NCBI GenBank assembly: GCA_947626315.1
Contig: CANQRQ010000005.1
Span: forward strand, 59,060-123,059
Source of the DNA: an uncultured Oscillospiraceae bacterium
Lineage (GTDB): Bacteria; Bacillota; Clostridia; Oscillospirales; Oscillospiraceae
Direction of reading: 5' to 3'
DNA: 64,000 nt
Positions 43,202 to 52,096 of this stretch are shown in pieces. Each line of letters starts with the position of its first letter. The first letter of the stretch is position 1. The translations under genes and the position numbers were made by a program. The notes beneath the pieces were generated by a model, which did no database searches, had not been told where the DNA came from, and saw only the letters and a list, made by a program, of their open reading frames with translations.

Positions 43202-44452
43202 TCAGCCGTTGATATGGCCGACAAGGGGCTCCGTCCCGTTTATAACGCTGTCCGCCGTCACCGTCACCCGGTTCACCGTGGGGTCGGAGGGGACGGTGTA
43301 CATGATATCCGTCATCACGCCCTCCATGACGGAGCGCAGGCCCCGGGCGCCGATTTTCATGGCGATGGCTTTGTCCGCGATGGCCTCCATAGCGGCGGGC
43401 TCAAACTCCAGCTCCACCCCGTCGTAGGACAAGAGCGCCTTGTACTGCCGGGCCATGGAGTTCTTGGGCTCGGTGAGGATCCGCACCAGGTCCTCCCGCT
43501 TCAGGGAGTTCAGGGACACTACCACCGGCAGGCGGCCCACCAGCTCCGGAATAATGCCGAATTTCAGCAGGTCGTGCTGCTGCACCTGGGCGAAGATCTC
43601 CCCCAGATCCCGCTGGGCGCTGCTGGTGATCTCCGCGCCAAAGCCCATGGTCTTCTGGTTGGTGCGCTTTTCGATGATCTTATCCAGACCGTCAAAGGCG
43701 CCGCCGCAGATAAAGAGGATGTTGGTGGTATCCACATGGATAAACTCCTGGTGGGGGTGCTTGCGGCCGCCCTGGGGCGGCACGTTGGCGATGGTGCCCT
43801 CCAGCAGCTTCAGCAGCGCCTGCTGCACGCCCTCGCCGGACACGTCCCGGGTGATGGAGGTGTTCTCGCTCTTGCGGGCGATTTTGTCGATCTCGTCGAT
43901 ATAGATGATGCCCCGCTGGGCCCGTTCCACGTCAAAATCCGCCGCCTGCAGGAGCTTGAGGATCACGTTCTCCACATCCTCGCCCACATAGCCCGCCTCG
44001 GTCAGGGTGGTGGCGTCGGCGATGGCGAAGGGGACGTCCAGCATTTTGGCCAGGGTCTGGGCAAAGAGGGTCTTCCCGCTGCCGGTGGGGCCGATCAGCA
44101 GAATATTGCTCTTCTGCAGTCCCACGTCCTCGCTGTCCGTGTGGAGGATGCGCTTATAGTGGTTGTATACCGCCACGGACAGCACGATCTTCGCCCGGTC
44201 CTGGCCGATGATATAGTCGTCCAGCTGCGCCTTGATCTGCATGGGCTTGGGCAGCTTCTCCAGAACCAGCGGCAGCCCGTCATAGCCCTCCACCGGCTGG
44301 GGCATGGGCCCGTCGTCAATGATGCTCATGCACATGCGGATGCAGTCGTCGCAGATATAGCTGCCGTTGCCGGCGATCAGCCGGTTGACCAGGGACTGGG
44401 GCTTGCCGCAAAACGAGCACCGGATGCTCCGTCTGTCTTCATTTCTTGCCAT
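43202..44452 (-). CDS. clpX: ClpX ATPase subunit
   Basis: 416 aa. The zinc-binding domain has C12, C15, C34 and C37. Walker A GPTGSGKT (near 117-124), Walker [10 protein letters not shown] and the pore and C-terminal AAA+ features follow. ClpX unfolds tagged substrates (for example ssrA-tagged) and feeds them to ClpP, coded 91 bp upstream. Confidence 0.98.
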   Translation of the reverse strand: MARNEDRRSIRCSFCGKPQSLVNRLIAGNGSYICDDCIRMCMSIIDDGPMPQPVEGYDGLPLVLEKLPKPMQIKAQLDDYIIGQDRAKIVLSVAVYNHYKRILHTDSEDVGLQKSNILLIGPTGSGKTLFAQTLAKMLDVPFAIADATTLTEAGYVGEDVENVILKLLQAADFDVERAQRGIIYIDEIDKIARKSENTSITRDVSGEGVQQALLKLLEGTIANVPPQGGRKHPHQEFIHVDTTNILFICGGAFDGLDKIIEKRTNQKTMGFGAEITSSAQRDLGEIFAQVQQHDLLKFGIIPELVGRLPVVVSLNSLKREDLVRILTEPKNSMARQYKALLSYDGVELEFEPAAMEAIADKAIAMKIGARGLRSVMEGVMTDIMYTVPSDPTVNRVTVTADSVINGTEPLVGHING

Positions 44453-44543
44453 TGCGTTCTCCGTTCCGGCGCGCTCGCGCCAGGAAATATGTTATTTGTC
44501 AAGAGGGGGAACCTGACACAGTTCCCCCTCAGACCGTTGGTTT

Positions 44544-45125
44544 TCAGCGCTTGTAAATGACCTTGTCGATCAGGCCGAAGGCCTGGGCCTCCTCGGCGGA
44601 CATGAAATTGTCCCGCTCGCAGGCGGCGGCCACCTCTTCATAGGGTTTGCCGGTGTTGTCCGCCAGAATGTGGTTCAGGCGGACCTTGATGGTCTCCAGA
44701 CGCTTGAGATGGATGGCCATGTCCGTGATCTGCCCCTGGGTGCCGGCAGAGGGCTGGTGGATCATGATCTCCGCATTGGGCAGGGCGATCCGCTTGCCCT
44801 TGGCGCCGCTGGACAGGAGGAACGCGCCCATGCTGGCCGCCATGCCAATGCAGATGGTGGAGACGTCGCACTTGATGTACTGCATGGTGTCATAGATGGC
44901 CATGCCGGCCGTGACGCTGCCGCCGGGGCTGTTGATATAGAACTGTATGTCCTTATCCGGGTCCTGGGCCTCCAAATACAGCAGCTGGGCCACCACCAGG
45001 CTGGCGGTCACGTCGTTCACTTCCTCAGACAGCATCACGATGCGGTCGTTCAGCAGGCGGGAAAAAATGTCATACGAACGCTCGCCCCGGCTGGTCTGTT
45101 CCACTACGTAGGGTACCAAACTCAT
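44544..45125 (-). CDS. clpP: ClpP proteolytic subunit
   Basis: 193 aa with catalytic Ser98 (GMAASMGAF), His123 (IMIHQP) and Asp172. It forms the tetradecameric peptidase used by ClpX and other Clp ATPases. It lies between tig and clpX. A start upstream of [10 protein letters not shown] is not supported. Confidence 0.98.
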   Translation of the reverse strand: MSLVPYVVEQTSRGERSYDIFSRLLNDRIVMLSEEVNDVTASLVVAQLLYLEAQDPDKDIQFYINSPGGSVTAGMAIYDTMQYIKCDVSTICIGMAASMGAFLLSSGAKGKRIALPNAEIMIHQPSAGTQGQITDMAIHLKRLETIKVRLNHILADNTGKPYEEVAAACERDNFMSAEEAQAFGLIDKVIYKR

Positions 45126-45195
45126 TGTATTTCACTCTCCTTCAAATTATCAGCTTATCTGCAATCTATGAGAGCATATCCGGTTCCCACAGGAT

Positions 45196-46539
45196 TTATT
45201 CAGCCTTGTCCTCTCCGGCTTCCGCCGCCTCGGCGGGCTGCTCCTGGGCGGGAGCGTCCACCACAACGGCGCTGTCGATGATCAGGGCAGTGGCCTTCTC
45301 TTTCTTCTGCTCGGCGGCGATGAACTCCATGCCGTAGTAGTTCTTGATATCATCGGGGGAGGCGTTGATGCTCTCCGCCACCTTCTTCAGGTACTCCTCG
45401 GTCTCCTCCTCGGTGACCTCGATCCCCTCGGCCTTGGCCACGGCCTCCAGCAGCAGCTCGGACTTCACCTGGAAGTCGGCGCCCGGACGGATGGTCTGCT
45501 CCATGGAATCCTGGTCGATCCCCAGCATCTTGACCAGCTCCGCGGTGCTGATGCTCCGGTCGGTGACGCCGAAGTTGGCCGCGTAGTTGCGCACCAGCTC
45601 GTCCACCTTCTCCTCCACCATCACCTCGGGGACCTCCACGCTCATGTTCTCCACCGCCTGGTGCATCACCGCGGAACGGAAAGCGGCGTCCGCCTGGTCG
45701 TCATAGCGCTTCTGGATGGAGGCGCGCAGGTCCGCTTTGTACTCGTCCAGGGTGTCAAACTCGGAGATGTCCTTGGCGAACTCGTCGTCCAGGTCCGGCA
45801 GCTCCGGATAGGTCAGGCTGTTGAGCTTGATCTTGAAGACCACGGCCTTGCCCGCCAGGTCCTCCACATAGTTCTCGGGGAAGGTGATGTCGATATCCTT
45901 CTCCTCGCCGGGCTTCATGCCCACGATCTGCTCCTCAAAGCCGGGGACGAAGGAGTTGGAGCCCAGCTCCAGGGAGTAGCCCTCGGCCTTGCCGCCGTCA
46001 AAGCGCTCCCCGTTCAGGTAGCCGTCAAAGTCGATGTTGGCGGTGTCGCCCATCTGGGCCTCCCGGTCGTCCACGTCGATCATCCGGGCGTTGCGGCGGC
46101 GGATGTTGTCCATTTCGTCCTGCAGCTCCTCCTCAGTGACCTGGGTGACGGTCTTGGGAGCCTCCAGGCCCTTGTACTGGCCCAGGGTGACCTCCGGGTA
46201 CAGGGACACGGAGAAGGTGTACTCCACGGCCCGGTCCTCGGTGACGTTCACATCGGCGATAGCGGGGGCGCCCACCACCCGCAGCCCGGCCTCGGTGACG
46301 CCGAACTCATAGGCCTTGGGGGCCAGCTCGTCCATCGCGTCCTGATAGAAGACCTCCGCGCCGTACATGCCCTCCACCACGGTCCGGGGGGCCTTGCCCT
46401 TGCGGAAACCAGGGATATATATATCGCGCTTATTTTTCAGGTACACCCCGTTGACAGCGGCCTCAAATTCCGCCGGATCGGTGGCCACCTGGAAAGTGGC
46501 GGTGTTCTTTTCTTTCTTTTCTACGTTCTTGACAATCAT
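45196..46539 (-). CDS. tig: Trigger factor
   Basis: 447 aa from the ATG at 46539 (MIVKNVEKKE) with GGAGGAAA upstream; a longer frame from 46608 is rejected. The N-terminal ribosome-binding domain includes GFRKGKAPRTVVE, the middle FKBP-type PPIase domain includes GDTANIDFDGYLNGERFDGG, and the C-terminal arm is acidic. It is the ribosome-associated chaperone and prolyl isomerase. First gene of the tig-clpP-clpX-lon-ysxC operon. Confidence 0.97.
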   Translation of the reverse strand: MIVKNVEKKEKNTATFQVATDPAEFEAAVNGVYLKNKRDIYIPGFRKGKAPRTVVEGMYGAEVFYQDAMDELAPKAYEFGVTEAGLRVVGAPAIADVNVTEDRAVEYTFSVSLYPEVTLGQYKGLEAPKTVTQVTEEELQDEMDNIRRRNARMIDVDDREAQMGDTANIDFDGYLNGERFDGGKAEGYSLELGSNSFVPGFEEQIVGMKPGEEKDIDITFPENYVEDLAGKAVVFKIKLNSLTYPELPDLDDEFAKDISEFDTLDEYKADLRASIQKRYDDQADAAFRSAVMHQAVENMSVEVPEVMVEEKVDELVRNYAANFGVTDRSISTAELVKMLGIDQDSMEQTIRPGADFQVKSELLLEAVAKAEGIEVTEEETEEYLKKVAESINASPDDIKNYYGMEFIAAEQKKEKATALIIDSAVVVDAPAQEQPAEAAEAGEDKAE

Positions 46540-46579
46540 GTTTGCTTTCCTCCTAATAGTGTATGGCACACGCCTGTTT

Positions 46580-46608
46580 ATGATAGCAGATATTTGTCCT
46601 AAAATCAA
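46580..46608 (-). promoter_or_regulatory. Promoter of the tig operon
   Basis: On the minus strand TTGATT (46603-46608), 17-bp spacer, TATCAT (46580-46585), about 40 bp before the tig start. Confidence 0.65.
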
Positions 46609-46645
46609 GGCAAAATCATGAACAAAACAGACTGTTTTCCAAGCT

Positions 46646-47332
46646 CTACAGCAGCCGCGCCGGTTTGAAATCCAGATAGTCGGCGGAGACCAGCTTGAAT
46701 TCCGTCCCGTCCCGCCAGCCCTTGAACGCAGCGGCGCAGCCCCGGCCGTGGATATGGCCGTAGCAGCACAGGCGGACCCGGTGCTCCTTCAGCAGGGCCA
46801 GGATCTCCGGGCACTCGTAGCGCAGGTACACCGGCGGATAGTGGAGGAACACCAGCTTCTCCCGCTCCCCCGCCGCCTTCAGCGAGGTCTCCAGCCGCAG
46901 CACCTCCCGGCGCATGATCTTCCCGTCGTGCTGACTGCCCTTCTCCTCCTCGTAAAACCAGCCCCGGGTCCCGCAGAGGGCATAGTCTCCGTAGCTTAGG
47001 CAGTTGTTATATAAAATCTCGATGGTGTCGATGCCGTTTTCCGCGAAAAAGCGCCTGGCCTTGGCGGCGGTGCTCCACCAATAGTCGTGGTTGCCCTTGA
47101 GGATGATCTTCCGCCCCGGCAGGCGGTTGATAAACAGGAAATCCTCCCGCGTCTCCTCCAGGCCCATTCCCCAGCTCAGATCGCCGCACAGGACGCACAC
47201 GTCCTCCGGGCCCAGAGCCGCGAAGCCCTCCTTCAGTTTTTCCGCGTGTCCGCGCCATTTCTCCCCGAAAATCTCCATAGGTTTCTCCGCGGACAGGGAG
47301 AGGTGCAGATCGCCAATCGCGTAAAGCGCCAT
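46646..47332 (-). CDS. Calcineurin-like metallophosphoesterase
   Basis: 228 aa. Metal-binding motifs GDLHLS (7-12), CGDLSWG, KGNHDYWW and the C-terminal GHIHGRG form the calcineurin-like di-metal site. GGAGGAAGGACG precedes the ATG. The substrate (nucleotide, nucleic acid or phosphoprotein) cannot be told from sequence. Transcribed toward tig, probably as a separate unit. Confidence 0.88.
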   Translation of the reverse strand: MALYAIGDLHLSLSAEKPMEIFGEKWRGHAEKLKEGFAALGPEDVCVLCGDLSWGMGLEETREDFLFINRLPGRKIILKGNHDYWWSTAAKARRFFAENGIDTIEILYNNCLSYGDYALCGTRGWFYEEEKGSQHDGKIMRREVLRLETSLKAAGEREKLVFLHYPPVYLRYECPEILALLKEHRVRLCCYGHIHGRGCAAAFKGWRDGTEFKLVSADYLDFKPARLL

Positions 47333-47424
47333 CGTTTCGTCCTTCCTCCGGAAGTATAAACCGGCGGATTTCTCAAAAAATAAGAGGGCTCCAACGGAGC
47401 GGTAAAATCAAACAGGAGGCATGT

Positions 47425-47604
47425 ATGATGAGCAACAAAAAGACCCATGAGCCCAACCCCAGCGTGGGCTGCGACGTGACCAGCTGCAAGTACAACACCA
47501 TTGACTGCTGCTGCAGCGCCGCCAAAATCAACGTCCAGAACGAGCGGGCCGTCACCAAGGGCGAGACCTACTGTTCCACCTTCTGCCCCCGGGGCACCTG
47601 CTGA
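47425..47604 (+). CDS. DUF1540 small cysteine-rich protein
   Basis: 59 aa, below the size cut-off of many gene callers. ATG codons at 47425 and 47428 are both possible, with AGGAGGC just upstream. Nine cysteines occur in the DUF1540 pattern: C16, C21, C28-C30, C50, C54 and C59. The family is common in spore-forming Clostridia and probably binds metal; function unknown. It reads divergently from the phosphoesterase at 46646-47332 and convergently toward yraN. Confidence 0.88.
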   Translation: MMSNKKTHEPNPSVGCDVTSCKYNTIDCCCSAAKINVQNERAVTKGETYCSTFCPRGTC

Positions 47605-47656
47605 CCGGGACAGTCTCCGGGTCAACGCCCGGAGCCTACATAAATGCGCCCCGCAG

Positions 47657-48016
47657 TTACTGAAAAGCGTCCCGGATATGGTTGAGGCGGATCTCCCCCT
47701 CCGCCCCGCCGGGGGCGTAGATCTCGATCACGTCGAAACGGGGCTGCAGCTCCGTCTCGTTCTCCGCCAGCCACAGGGAGGCCGCAGCCCTGATCCGCTC
47801 CTGCTTTGCCCGGGTGACGAATTCCCGGGCCTGGGCAAAGCGGGCGTCTTTGCGCAGCTTGACCTCCACGAAGGCCACCGTGGCGCCCCGCCGGGCGATC
47901 ACGTCGATCTCCCCCAGGCGGCAGGAGAAGTTCATTCCCAGGATTTTATAGCCCCGCCGCCGGAGATAGGCTGCCGCCTGCTCCTCGCCCCAGCGGCCCA
48001 GCAGCCGCGCGTCCAT
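47657..48016 (-). CDS. yraN: YraN family protein (UPF0102)
   Basis: 119 aa. GRWGEEQAAAYLRRRGYKIL and GEIDVIARRGATVAFVEVKLR match the restriction-endonuclease-like fold of UPF0102, with the Asp and the ExK of a nuclease site retained. No proven biological role. Its start overlaps the rnhB stop (TGATG), as in many bacteria where yraN and rnhB are neighbours. Confidence 0.92.
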   Translation of the reverse strand: MDARLLGRWGEEQAAAYLRRRGYKILGMNFSCRLGEIDVIARRGATVAFVEVKLRKDARFAQAREFVTRAKQERIRAAASLWLAENETELQPRFDVIEIYAPGGAEGEIRLNHIRDAFQ

Positions 48017-48615
48017 CAGTGCATCTTCCTCAGAAAGCTCAGCCGGTGGGCGGGGCAGGGCCCGTACTGCCGGAGGGCCTCATAGTGCAGCGCTGTGCCG
48101 TAGCCCTTGTGCTTTTCAAAATGATACTGGGGATATTCCTCCGCCAGGCGGAGCATCAGCCGGTCCCGGCTGACCTTGGCCAGCATGGAGGCGGCGGCGA
48201 TATCGGCGCAGCGGCCGTCCCCCTTCACCACGCAGCGGCTGGGCACCGCAATGCCCCGGTTCCGGTTTCCGTCGATCAAAGCCAGCTCCGGCCGGACCGG
48301 CAGCTTTTCGAGGGCCCGGTTCATGGCCAGGAACGTGGCCTCCAGGATGTTCAGTTCCTCGATCTCCTCCACGGAGGCGAAGGCCACGGCCCAGGCCAGA
48401 GCCCGCTCCGTGATGGGCCCGTACAGCGCCTCCCGCTTTTTCTCCGTGAGCTTCTTGGAGTCGTCCAGGCCGGGCAGCTCCAGCCCCCGGGGCAGGATCA
48501 CCGCCGCCGCGCAGACCGGGCCCGCCAGAGGGCCCCGCCCCGCCTCGTCCACGCCGCACAGGAGCTTCACGCCGCTGTCGTAGATTTCGTTTTCCAGCTC
48601 CCAGAGTTCAGGCAT
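48016..48615 (-). CDS. rnhB: Ribonuclease HII
   Basis: 199 aa. GVDEAGRGPLAGP supplies D23 and E24, and LALIDGNRNRG supplies D115; the fourth acid lies further on. RNase HII removes ribonucleotides from DNA and RNA primers. The start overlaps rbgA by 8 nt, and yraN follows. The lepB-rbgA-rnhB-yraN order is typical of Firmicutes. Confidence 0.96.
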   Translation of the reverse strand: MPELWELENEIYDSGVKLLCGVDEAGRGPLAGPVCAAAVILPRGLELPGLDDSKKLTEKKREALYGPITERALAWAVAFASVEEIEELNILEATFLAMNRALEKLPVRPELALIDGNRNRGIAVPSRCVVKGDGRCADIAAASMLAKVSRDRLMLRLAEEYPQYHFEKHKGYGTALHYEALRQYGPCPAHRLSFLRKMH

Positions 48616-49483
48616 CCGGCTCCTCCAAGGTCAGGCGGCCCAGCTTGCCGTCGTGATATTCCCCCAGCAGGGTGTTGGCCATCCGTTCCAGATCGTATTC
48701 GCCGCCGGAGAGCAGGAAGCCCCGCTTTTTGGCCGCCTGTTCCAGCAGCGCGAAGCCATTGGCCTCCGGATCCGGCGTGAATTTATAGCGCTCCGTCAGC
48801 GCCTGGGGATAGAGCTTCCGCAGGCGGAGCATGAAATTGGCCGCCAGGGTCTCCTTGTCCAGCACGTCCGCCTTGATGGCGTTGGTGACGGCCAGCAGCT
48901 CCCCTACCTCCTGGCTGTCAAACTTCGGCCAGAGAACGCCCGGCGTGTCCAGCAGCTCCAGGCCCCGGTCCACGCTGATCCACTGCCTGCCCCGGGTGAC
49001 GCCGGGCTTGTCCCCGGCCAGGGCCGCCTTCCGGCCCGCCACCTTGTTGATAAAGGTGGATTTCCCCACGTTGGGGATCCCCAGGATCATGACCCGCAGG
49101 GGGCGTCCCCCCTGGCCCTTCTGTTCATATTCCCGCAGCTTGTCCTTCAGCAGCCGCCGCACCGCCGGCACGAAGCCGTTCACGCCCCGGCCGCTTCTGG
49201 CGTCCGTCTCCAGCACCGCGTAGCCCTGCTCCTCGAAGCGCCGCTTCCAGCGGGCGGTGCGGGCCGGGTCGGCCAGGTCCGCCCGGTTGAGCACGATCAT
49301 CCGGGGCTTTCCCGCGGTCAGCGTGTCGATATCCGGGTTGCGGCTGGCCTGGGGGATGCGGGCGTCCAGCAGCTCGCACACGGCGTCCACCAGCTTGAGA
49401 TTCTCCTTGATCATCCGCATGGCCTTGGTCATATGGCCCGGATACCACTGGATATTCAGCTTTTCAAAATCCGGCTCCGCCAT
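48608..49483 (-). CDS. rbgA: Ribosome biogenesis GTPase RbgA/YlqF
   Basis: About 291 aa from ATG at 49483, which shares bases with the lepB stop (TGATG); an in-frame GTG at 49495 is an alternative. The G motifs are circularly permuted: LNRADLAD (G4) precedes GIPNVGKST (G1) and DTPGVLWP (G3). IQWYPGHMTKAMR near the N-terminus is the YlqF signature. It is needed for 50S maturation. Confidence 0.95.
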   Translation of the reverse strand: MAEPDFEKLNIQWYPGHMTKAMRMIKENLKLVDAVCELLDARIPQASRNPDIDTLTAGKPRMIVLNRADLADPARTARWKRRFEEQGYAVLETDARSGRGVNGFVPAVRRLLKDKLREYEQKGQGGRPLRVMILGIPNVGKSTFINKVAGRKAALAGDKPGVTRGRQWISVDRGLELLDTPGVLWPKFDSQEVGELLAVTNAIKADVLDKETLAANFMLRLRKLYPQALTERYKFTPDPEANGFALLEQAAKKRGFLLSGGEYDLERMANTLLGEYHDGKLGRLTLEEPDA

Positions 49484-50076
49484 CAGCTCACCCACCTGAA
49501 GCCGTTCAGCGGATAGATCACCATATAGACCCGCCCCAGGATCAGCCGCTCGTCCACCATGCCGATCAGGCTGTTGCGGCTGTCGGTGGAGGCGTTGCGG
49601 TTGTCGCCCAGGACGAACACGCAGCCCTCCGGCACCTCCGCCGGGCCGATGAAGTTGACCTTGGTGTAGGTGGGCTCGTTGATGTAATCCTCCTCCAGGG
49701 GCTGGCCGTCCACGTAGACAACGCCCCTGTCAAAGTCGATGTTCACGGTCTGCCCCCCGGTGGCGATCACCCGCTTGACCAGGGCCTTGCTGGGGTCGTA
49801 GTCCTCCGCGTGAAACACCACCACGTCCCCGGCCTTGGGGCTATAGAACAGGTCCGACACCAGCATCTTGTCCCCGTTATTGAGGGTGGGGAGCATGGAG
49901 GTTCCGTTTACGTCGATCACCCGTATAAAAAAGGCGAACAGAAACACGCAGACCACCAGCGCCGTGATCAGGCACTGGATCCAGTCGTACAGGTCCCTGC
50001 GGGTCTGCACATCCGGGGGCAGCTTGTCTTTCTCCCCCTTTGTCCGCCGTCTTTTGCTGTCCTCTCTGCTGCTCAT
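49483..50076 (-). CDS. lepB: Signal peptidase I
   Basis: 197 aa. One N-terminal membrane span (about 32-52) is preceded by a charged tail. The Ser-Lys dyad is Ser60 in NGTSMLPTL and Lys101 in KALVKRVIATGG, and GDNRNASTDSR is the box-E motif. It cleaves secreted-protein signal peptides at the membrane surface. AAGGAG precedes the ATG. First gene of the lepB-rbgA-rnhB-yraN operon. Confidence 0.96.
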   Translation of the reverse strand: MSSREDSKRRRTKGEKDKLPPDVQTRRDLYDWIQCLITALVVCVFLFAFFIRVIDVNGTSMLPTLNNGDKMLVSDLFYSPKAGDVVVFHAEDYDPSKALVKRVIATGGQTVNIDFDRGVVYVDGQPLEEDYINEPTYTKVNFIGPAEVPEGCVFVLGDNRNASTDSRNSLIGMVDERLILGRVYMVIYPLNGFRWVS

Positions 50077-50168
50077 GAAAAACTCCTTTCAGAAAAAGGA
50101 TGGATAAGAATGGATGTCTAATAGGATATTATACATCATGCCCGGCCTCTTAGGCAACAGTTTTCTTT

Positions 50169-51014
50169 TCACCCCATAAAGGGGAGCAGCTTTTCCCCGT
50201 CCCGGACGCCCTTCTCATACAGCCGGTTCAGCGCATCCGCGTCCCGGCACAGGGTGCTGACGCCGCAGGTGTCGTCCGGGGCGACGATCAGGGCCTTTCC
50301 CTCCCGGGCATAGCGCCGGGCCAGGGCCACGGCGTCGTTGTACTTCTTCGCCCGCAGCAGCAGCTGTTCTGCCGCCAGCGGGTATTTCCGCCGGATGCCG
50401 ACGGCCAGCTTCCGGTCCCGCTCCGAACTGCGCACCGTGTCCTCCGGCAGGGTGAGCAGCACCACCACCTTATCGCAGCCCAGGGAGAAGGCCTTCTCCA
50501 CCGGGACCGGGTCCGCCAGAGCCCCGTCAAAATAGAGGGTCTCCCCCACCGGGTAGGGACGGCAGATAAAGGGAATGGCGCTGGAGGCCTTCATCACGCT
50601 GTAATCGTCCTGGGCCACGTCCGCCATGGTAAAGTATTTGGTCTTCCCGGTCTCCGCCTCCGTGGCCACCGCCAGAAACTCCATGGGATTTTGCGCCGCG
50701 GCGGCGTAATCCAGGGGATATTCCCCGCCGGTATTGCTCAGCGTGCCGTACACATAGTCCATGTCCACAAAGCTCCGCTTGAAGAGGAAGTTCCGGAAGC
50801 TGGCATACTCCTTCCGCAGGCCGTACTCGGTATAGAAGCGGTAGTTCCGCCGGGCCTGCCCAGCCTTGTAGGAGATCAGGTTGGCGCTCCCGGCCGAGAC
50901 CCCGATCCCCAAATCAAAGCGGAGCCCCCGGTCCAGGCAGTAGTCCAGCACCCCGGCGGCATAGACGCCCCGGTAGCCGCCTCCCGCGTCCACGATTCCG
51001 ATCCGCGCGCTCAT
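50169..51014 (-). CDS. Patatin-like phospholipase
   Basis: 281 aa. DAGGGYRGVYAAGVLD (9-24) is the oxyanion Gly-rich loop, the nucleophile Ser40 lies in GVSAGS, and the dyad Asp in YFDGALADPV completes the site. This arrangement is the YjjU/RssA type of patatin, which hydrolyses acyl esters of lipids. No signal peptide. GAGGGGG precedes the ATG. Divergent from the tandem RNA locus; no evident link. Confidence 0.9.
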   Translation of the reverse strand: MSARIGIVDAGGGYRGVYAAGVLDYCLDRGLRFDLGIGVSAGSANLISYKAGQARRNYRFYTEYGLRKEYASFRNFLFKRSFVDMDYVYGTLSNTGGEYPLDYAAAAQNPMEFLAVATEAETGKTKYFTMADVAQDDYSVMKASSAIPFICRPYPVGETLYFDGALADPVPVEKAFSLGCDKVVVLLTLPEDTVRSSERDRKLAVGIRRKYPLAAEQLLLRAKKYNDAVALARRYAREGKALIVAPDDTCGVSTLCRDADALNRLYEKGVRDGEKLLPFMG

Positions 51015-51105
51015 TTCGCAGTCCCCCTCACGGTTTCATAAAAGTACGGCTTTTTATTTTAATACTATTTTTCTCCCTTGGCAATCTCCCGAGGCCCTTT
51101 TTTTC

Positions 51106-51309
51106 TTTACAAGCACTTTTTGCCGTGTTAAAATATGCCTGCGACGTAAATCTATATTTTTTCCACAGGGTGGGAATATTTTTTTACCAACTATCTTGGT
51201 AAAAACGTATTCTCCAGCTTTCATATTCCCATCCGGGTGGAAAGATTTGCGTCGCGGCAATTGGAGCAATGCGTTTTTCGGCGCGCGGCTCCGGCCGCGC
51301 GTCTTTTTT
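51106..51309 (+). ncRNA. Structured RNA gene, copy 1 of a tandem pair
   Basis: TTTACA (51106-51111), 17-bp spacer and TAAAAT (51129-51134) form a promoter; the predicted start near 51141 is the first base of a 13-bp closing helix (51141-51153 with 51243-51255, one GU). Inner helices are TTTCCAC/GTGGAAA and TGGGAATAT/ATATTCCCA, and a hairpin TTTTTACCAA/TTGGTAAAAA lies at the tip side. GGTAAAAACGTATTCTCC follows the hairpin. A terminator (CGCGCGGC, loop TCCG, GCCGCGCG, then TCTTTTTT) ends it at 51309. About 169 nt. Family not recognised; a 6S-like rod is one possibility. Confidence 0.75.
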
Positions 51310-51311
51310 CC

Positions 51312-51502
51312 TTTACAAGCCTTTTTCTCAGTGTTAAAATAATCCTGCGACACAAGTGAATACATTACCCTAATGGAGAGCAACTTTACTTCGGTAAAAA
51401 CGTGTTCTCCTCGCTTTGCTATCCGTTAGGGTATGTAAGCTTGTGTCGCAGCAATTGGAGCAACGCGTTTTTCGGCGCGTGGCTCCGGCCGCGCGTCTTT
51501 TT
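51312..51502 (+). ncRNA. Structured RNA gene, copy 2 of a tandem pair
   Basis: The same architecture repeats: TTTACA (51312-51317), 17-bp spacer, TAAAAT (51335-51340), start near 51347, closing helix GCGACACAAG/CTTGTGTCGC (51347-51356 with 51440-51449), inner helix TACAT-T-ACCCTAA/TTAGGGTATGTA, tip hairpin TTTAC-TTCG-GTAAA, the motif GGTAAAAACGTGTTCTCC and terminator ending at 51502. Helices differ from copy 1 in sequence but keep pairing, while GCAATTGGAGCAA and the terminator region are nearly identical. That is covariation of structure with conserved unpaired motifs. Confidence 0.75.
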
Positions 51503-51525
51503 ATAATAAGAAAGAGAGTTGTGAG

Positions 51526-52044
51526 ATGAGAGAGAAATGCTGTGCGATCCTGGGGAGCCCGCCGCTGAGCTTCCCCTGGGGCTTTGACGAGGAGGACCCG
51601 GCCTGCGGTGCCCTGCGGCTGCTGCTCCTCAACCGGATCACCCTGCTGCGGACCCAGGGCGTCACGGACTTCTGCGTGGTGCTGGACGCCGGGATGGGCC
51701 TGTACGCCGCAGAGAGCCTTGCCCAGCTGCGGGTAAAGGACGAATCTCTCCGGCTGATCTGCGTCGTCCCCTGGGAGGAGCAGGCCAGCAAATGGACGCC
51801 GGAACTGCGGGACCGGTATTTCAATGTGCAGGCCGTCTGCTCGGAGGTGCTGACCGTCTCCCCGGTCTGGACAGCCGACTGTGAGATCACCGCCATGCTC
51901 AACGCGGTAGATATGGCGGAGATCGTGATCGCCGTTGACGGCGAGGGGGACGCCCTGCTCCCGGTGGCCCTGCGCTATGCGGAGCGGCTGGACCGCCGCA
52001 TCCTCCGCCTGGATTCCGAAACCGAAATCAGATGTTTTTCTTGA
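51526..52044 (+). CDS. SLOG/YpsA-like (DUF1273-like) protein
   Basis: 172 aa. The layout resembles YpsA-type Rossmann proteins: an early FPWGFDEED, a middle LDAGMGLYAAESLAQLR where YpsA has its glycine-rich ligand loop, and CVVPWEEQASKW matching the P-x-E-x-Q-x-x-x-W segment of that family. The usual TGHRP start motif is changed to LGSPP. The ligand is unknown. It starts 24 bp after RNA copy 2 with a GAGAG site, and a GT2 gene follows 52 bp later, so these may be one unit. Confidence 0.6.
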   Translation: MREKCCAILGSPPLSFPWGFDEEDPACGALRLLLLNRITLLRTQGVTDFCVVLDAGMGLYAAESLAQLRVKDESLRLICVVPWEEQASKWTPELRDRYFNVQAVCSEVLTVSPVWTADCEITAMLNAVDMAEIVIAVDGEGDALLPVALRYAERLDRRILRLDSETEIRCFS

Positions 52045-52096
52045 AGAAGCGCCCTCCCTGTGCTAAACTGGCTGCAGAAAAGGCAGGAGGTCCGCC

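Noticed and set aside
51106..51502. Tandem repeat as a duplicated promoter only
   Set aside because: Each copy also keeps pairing helices and a terminator, so a simple promoter duplication does not explain it.
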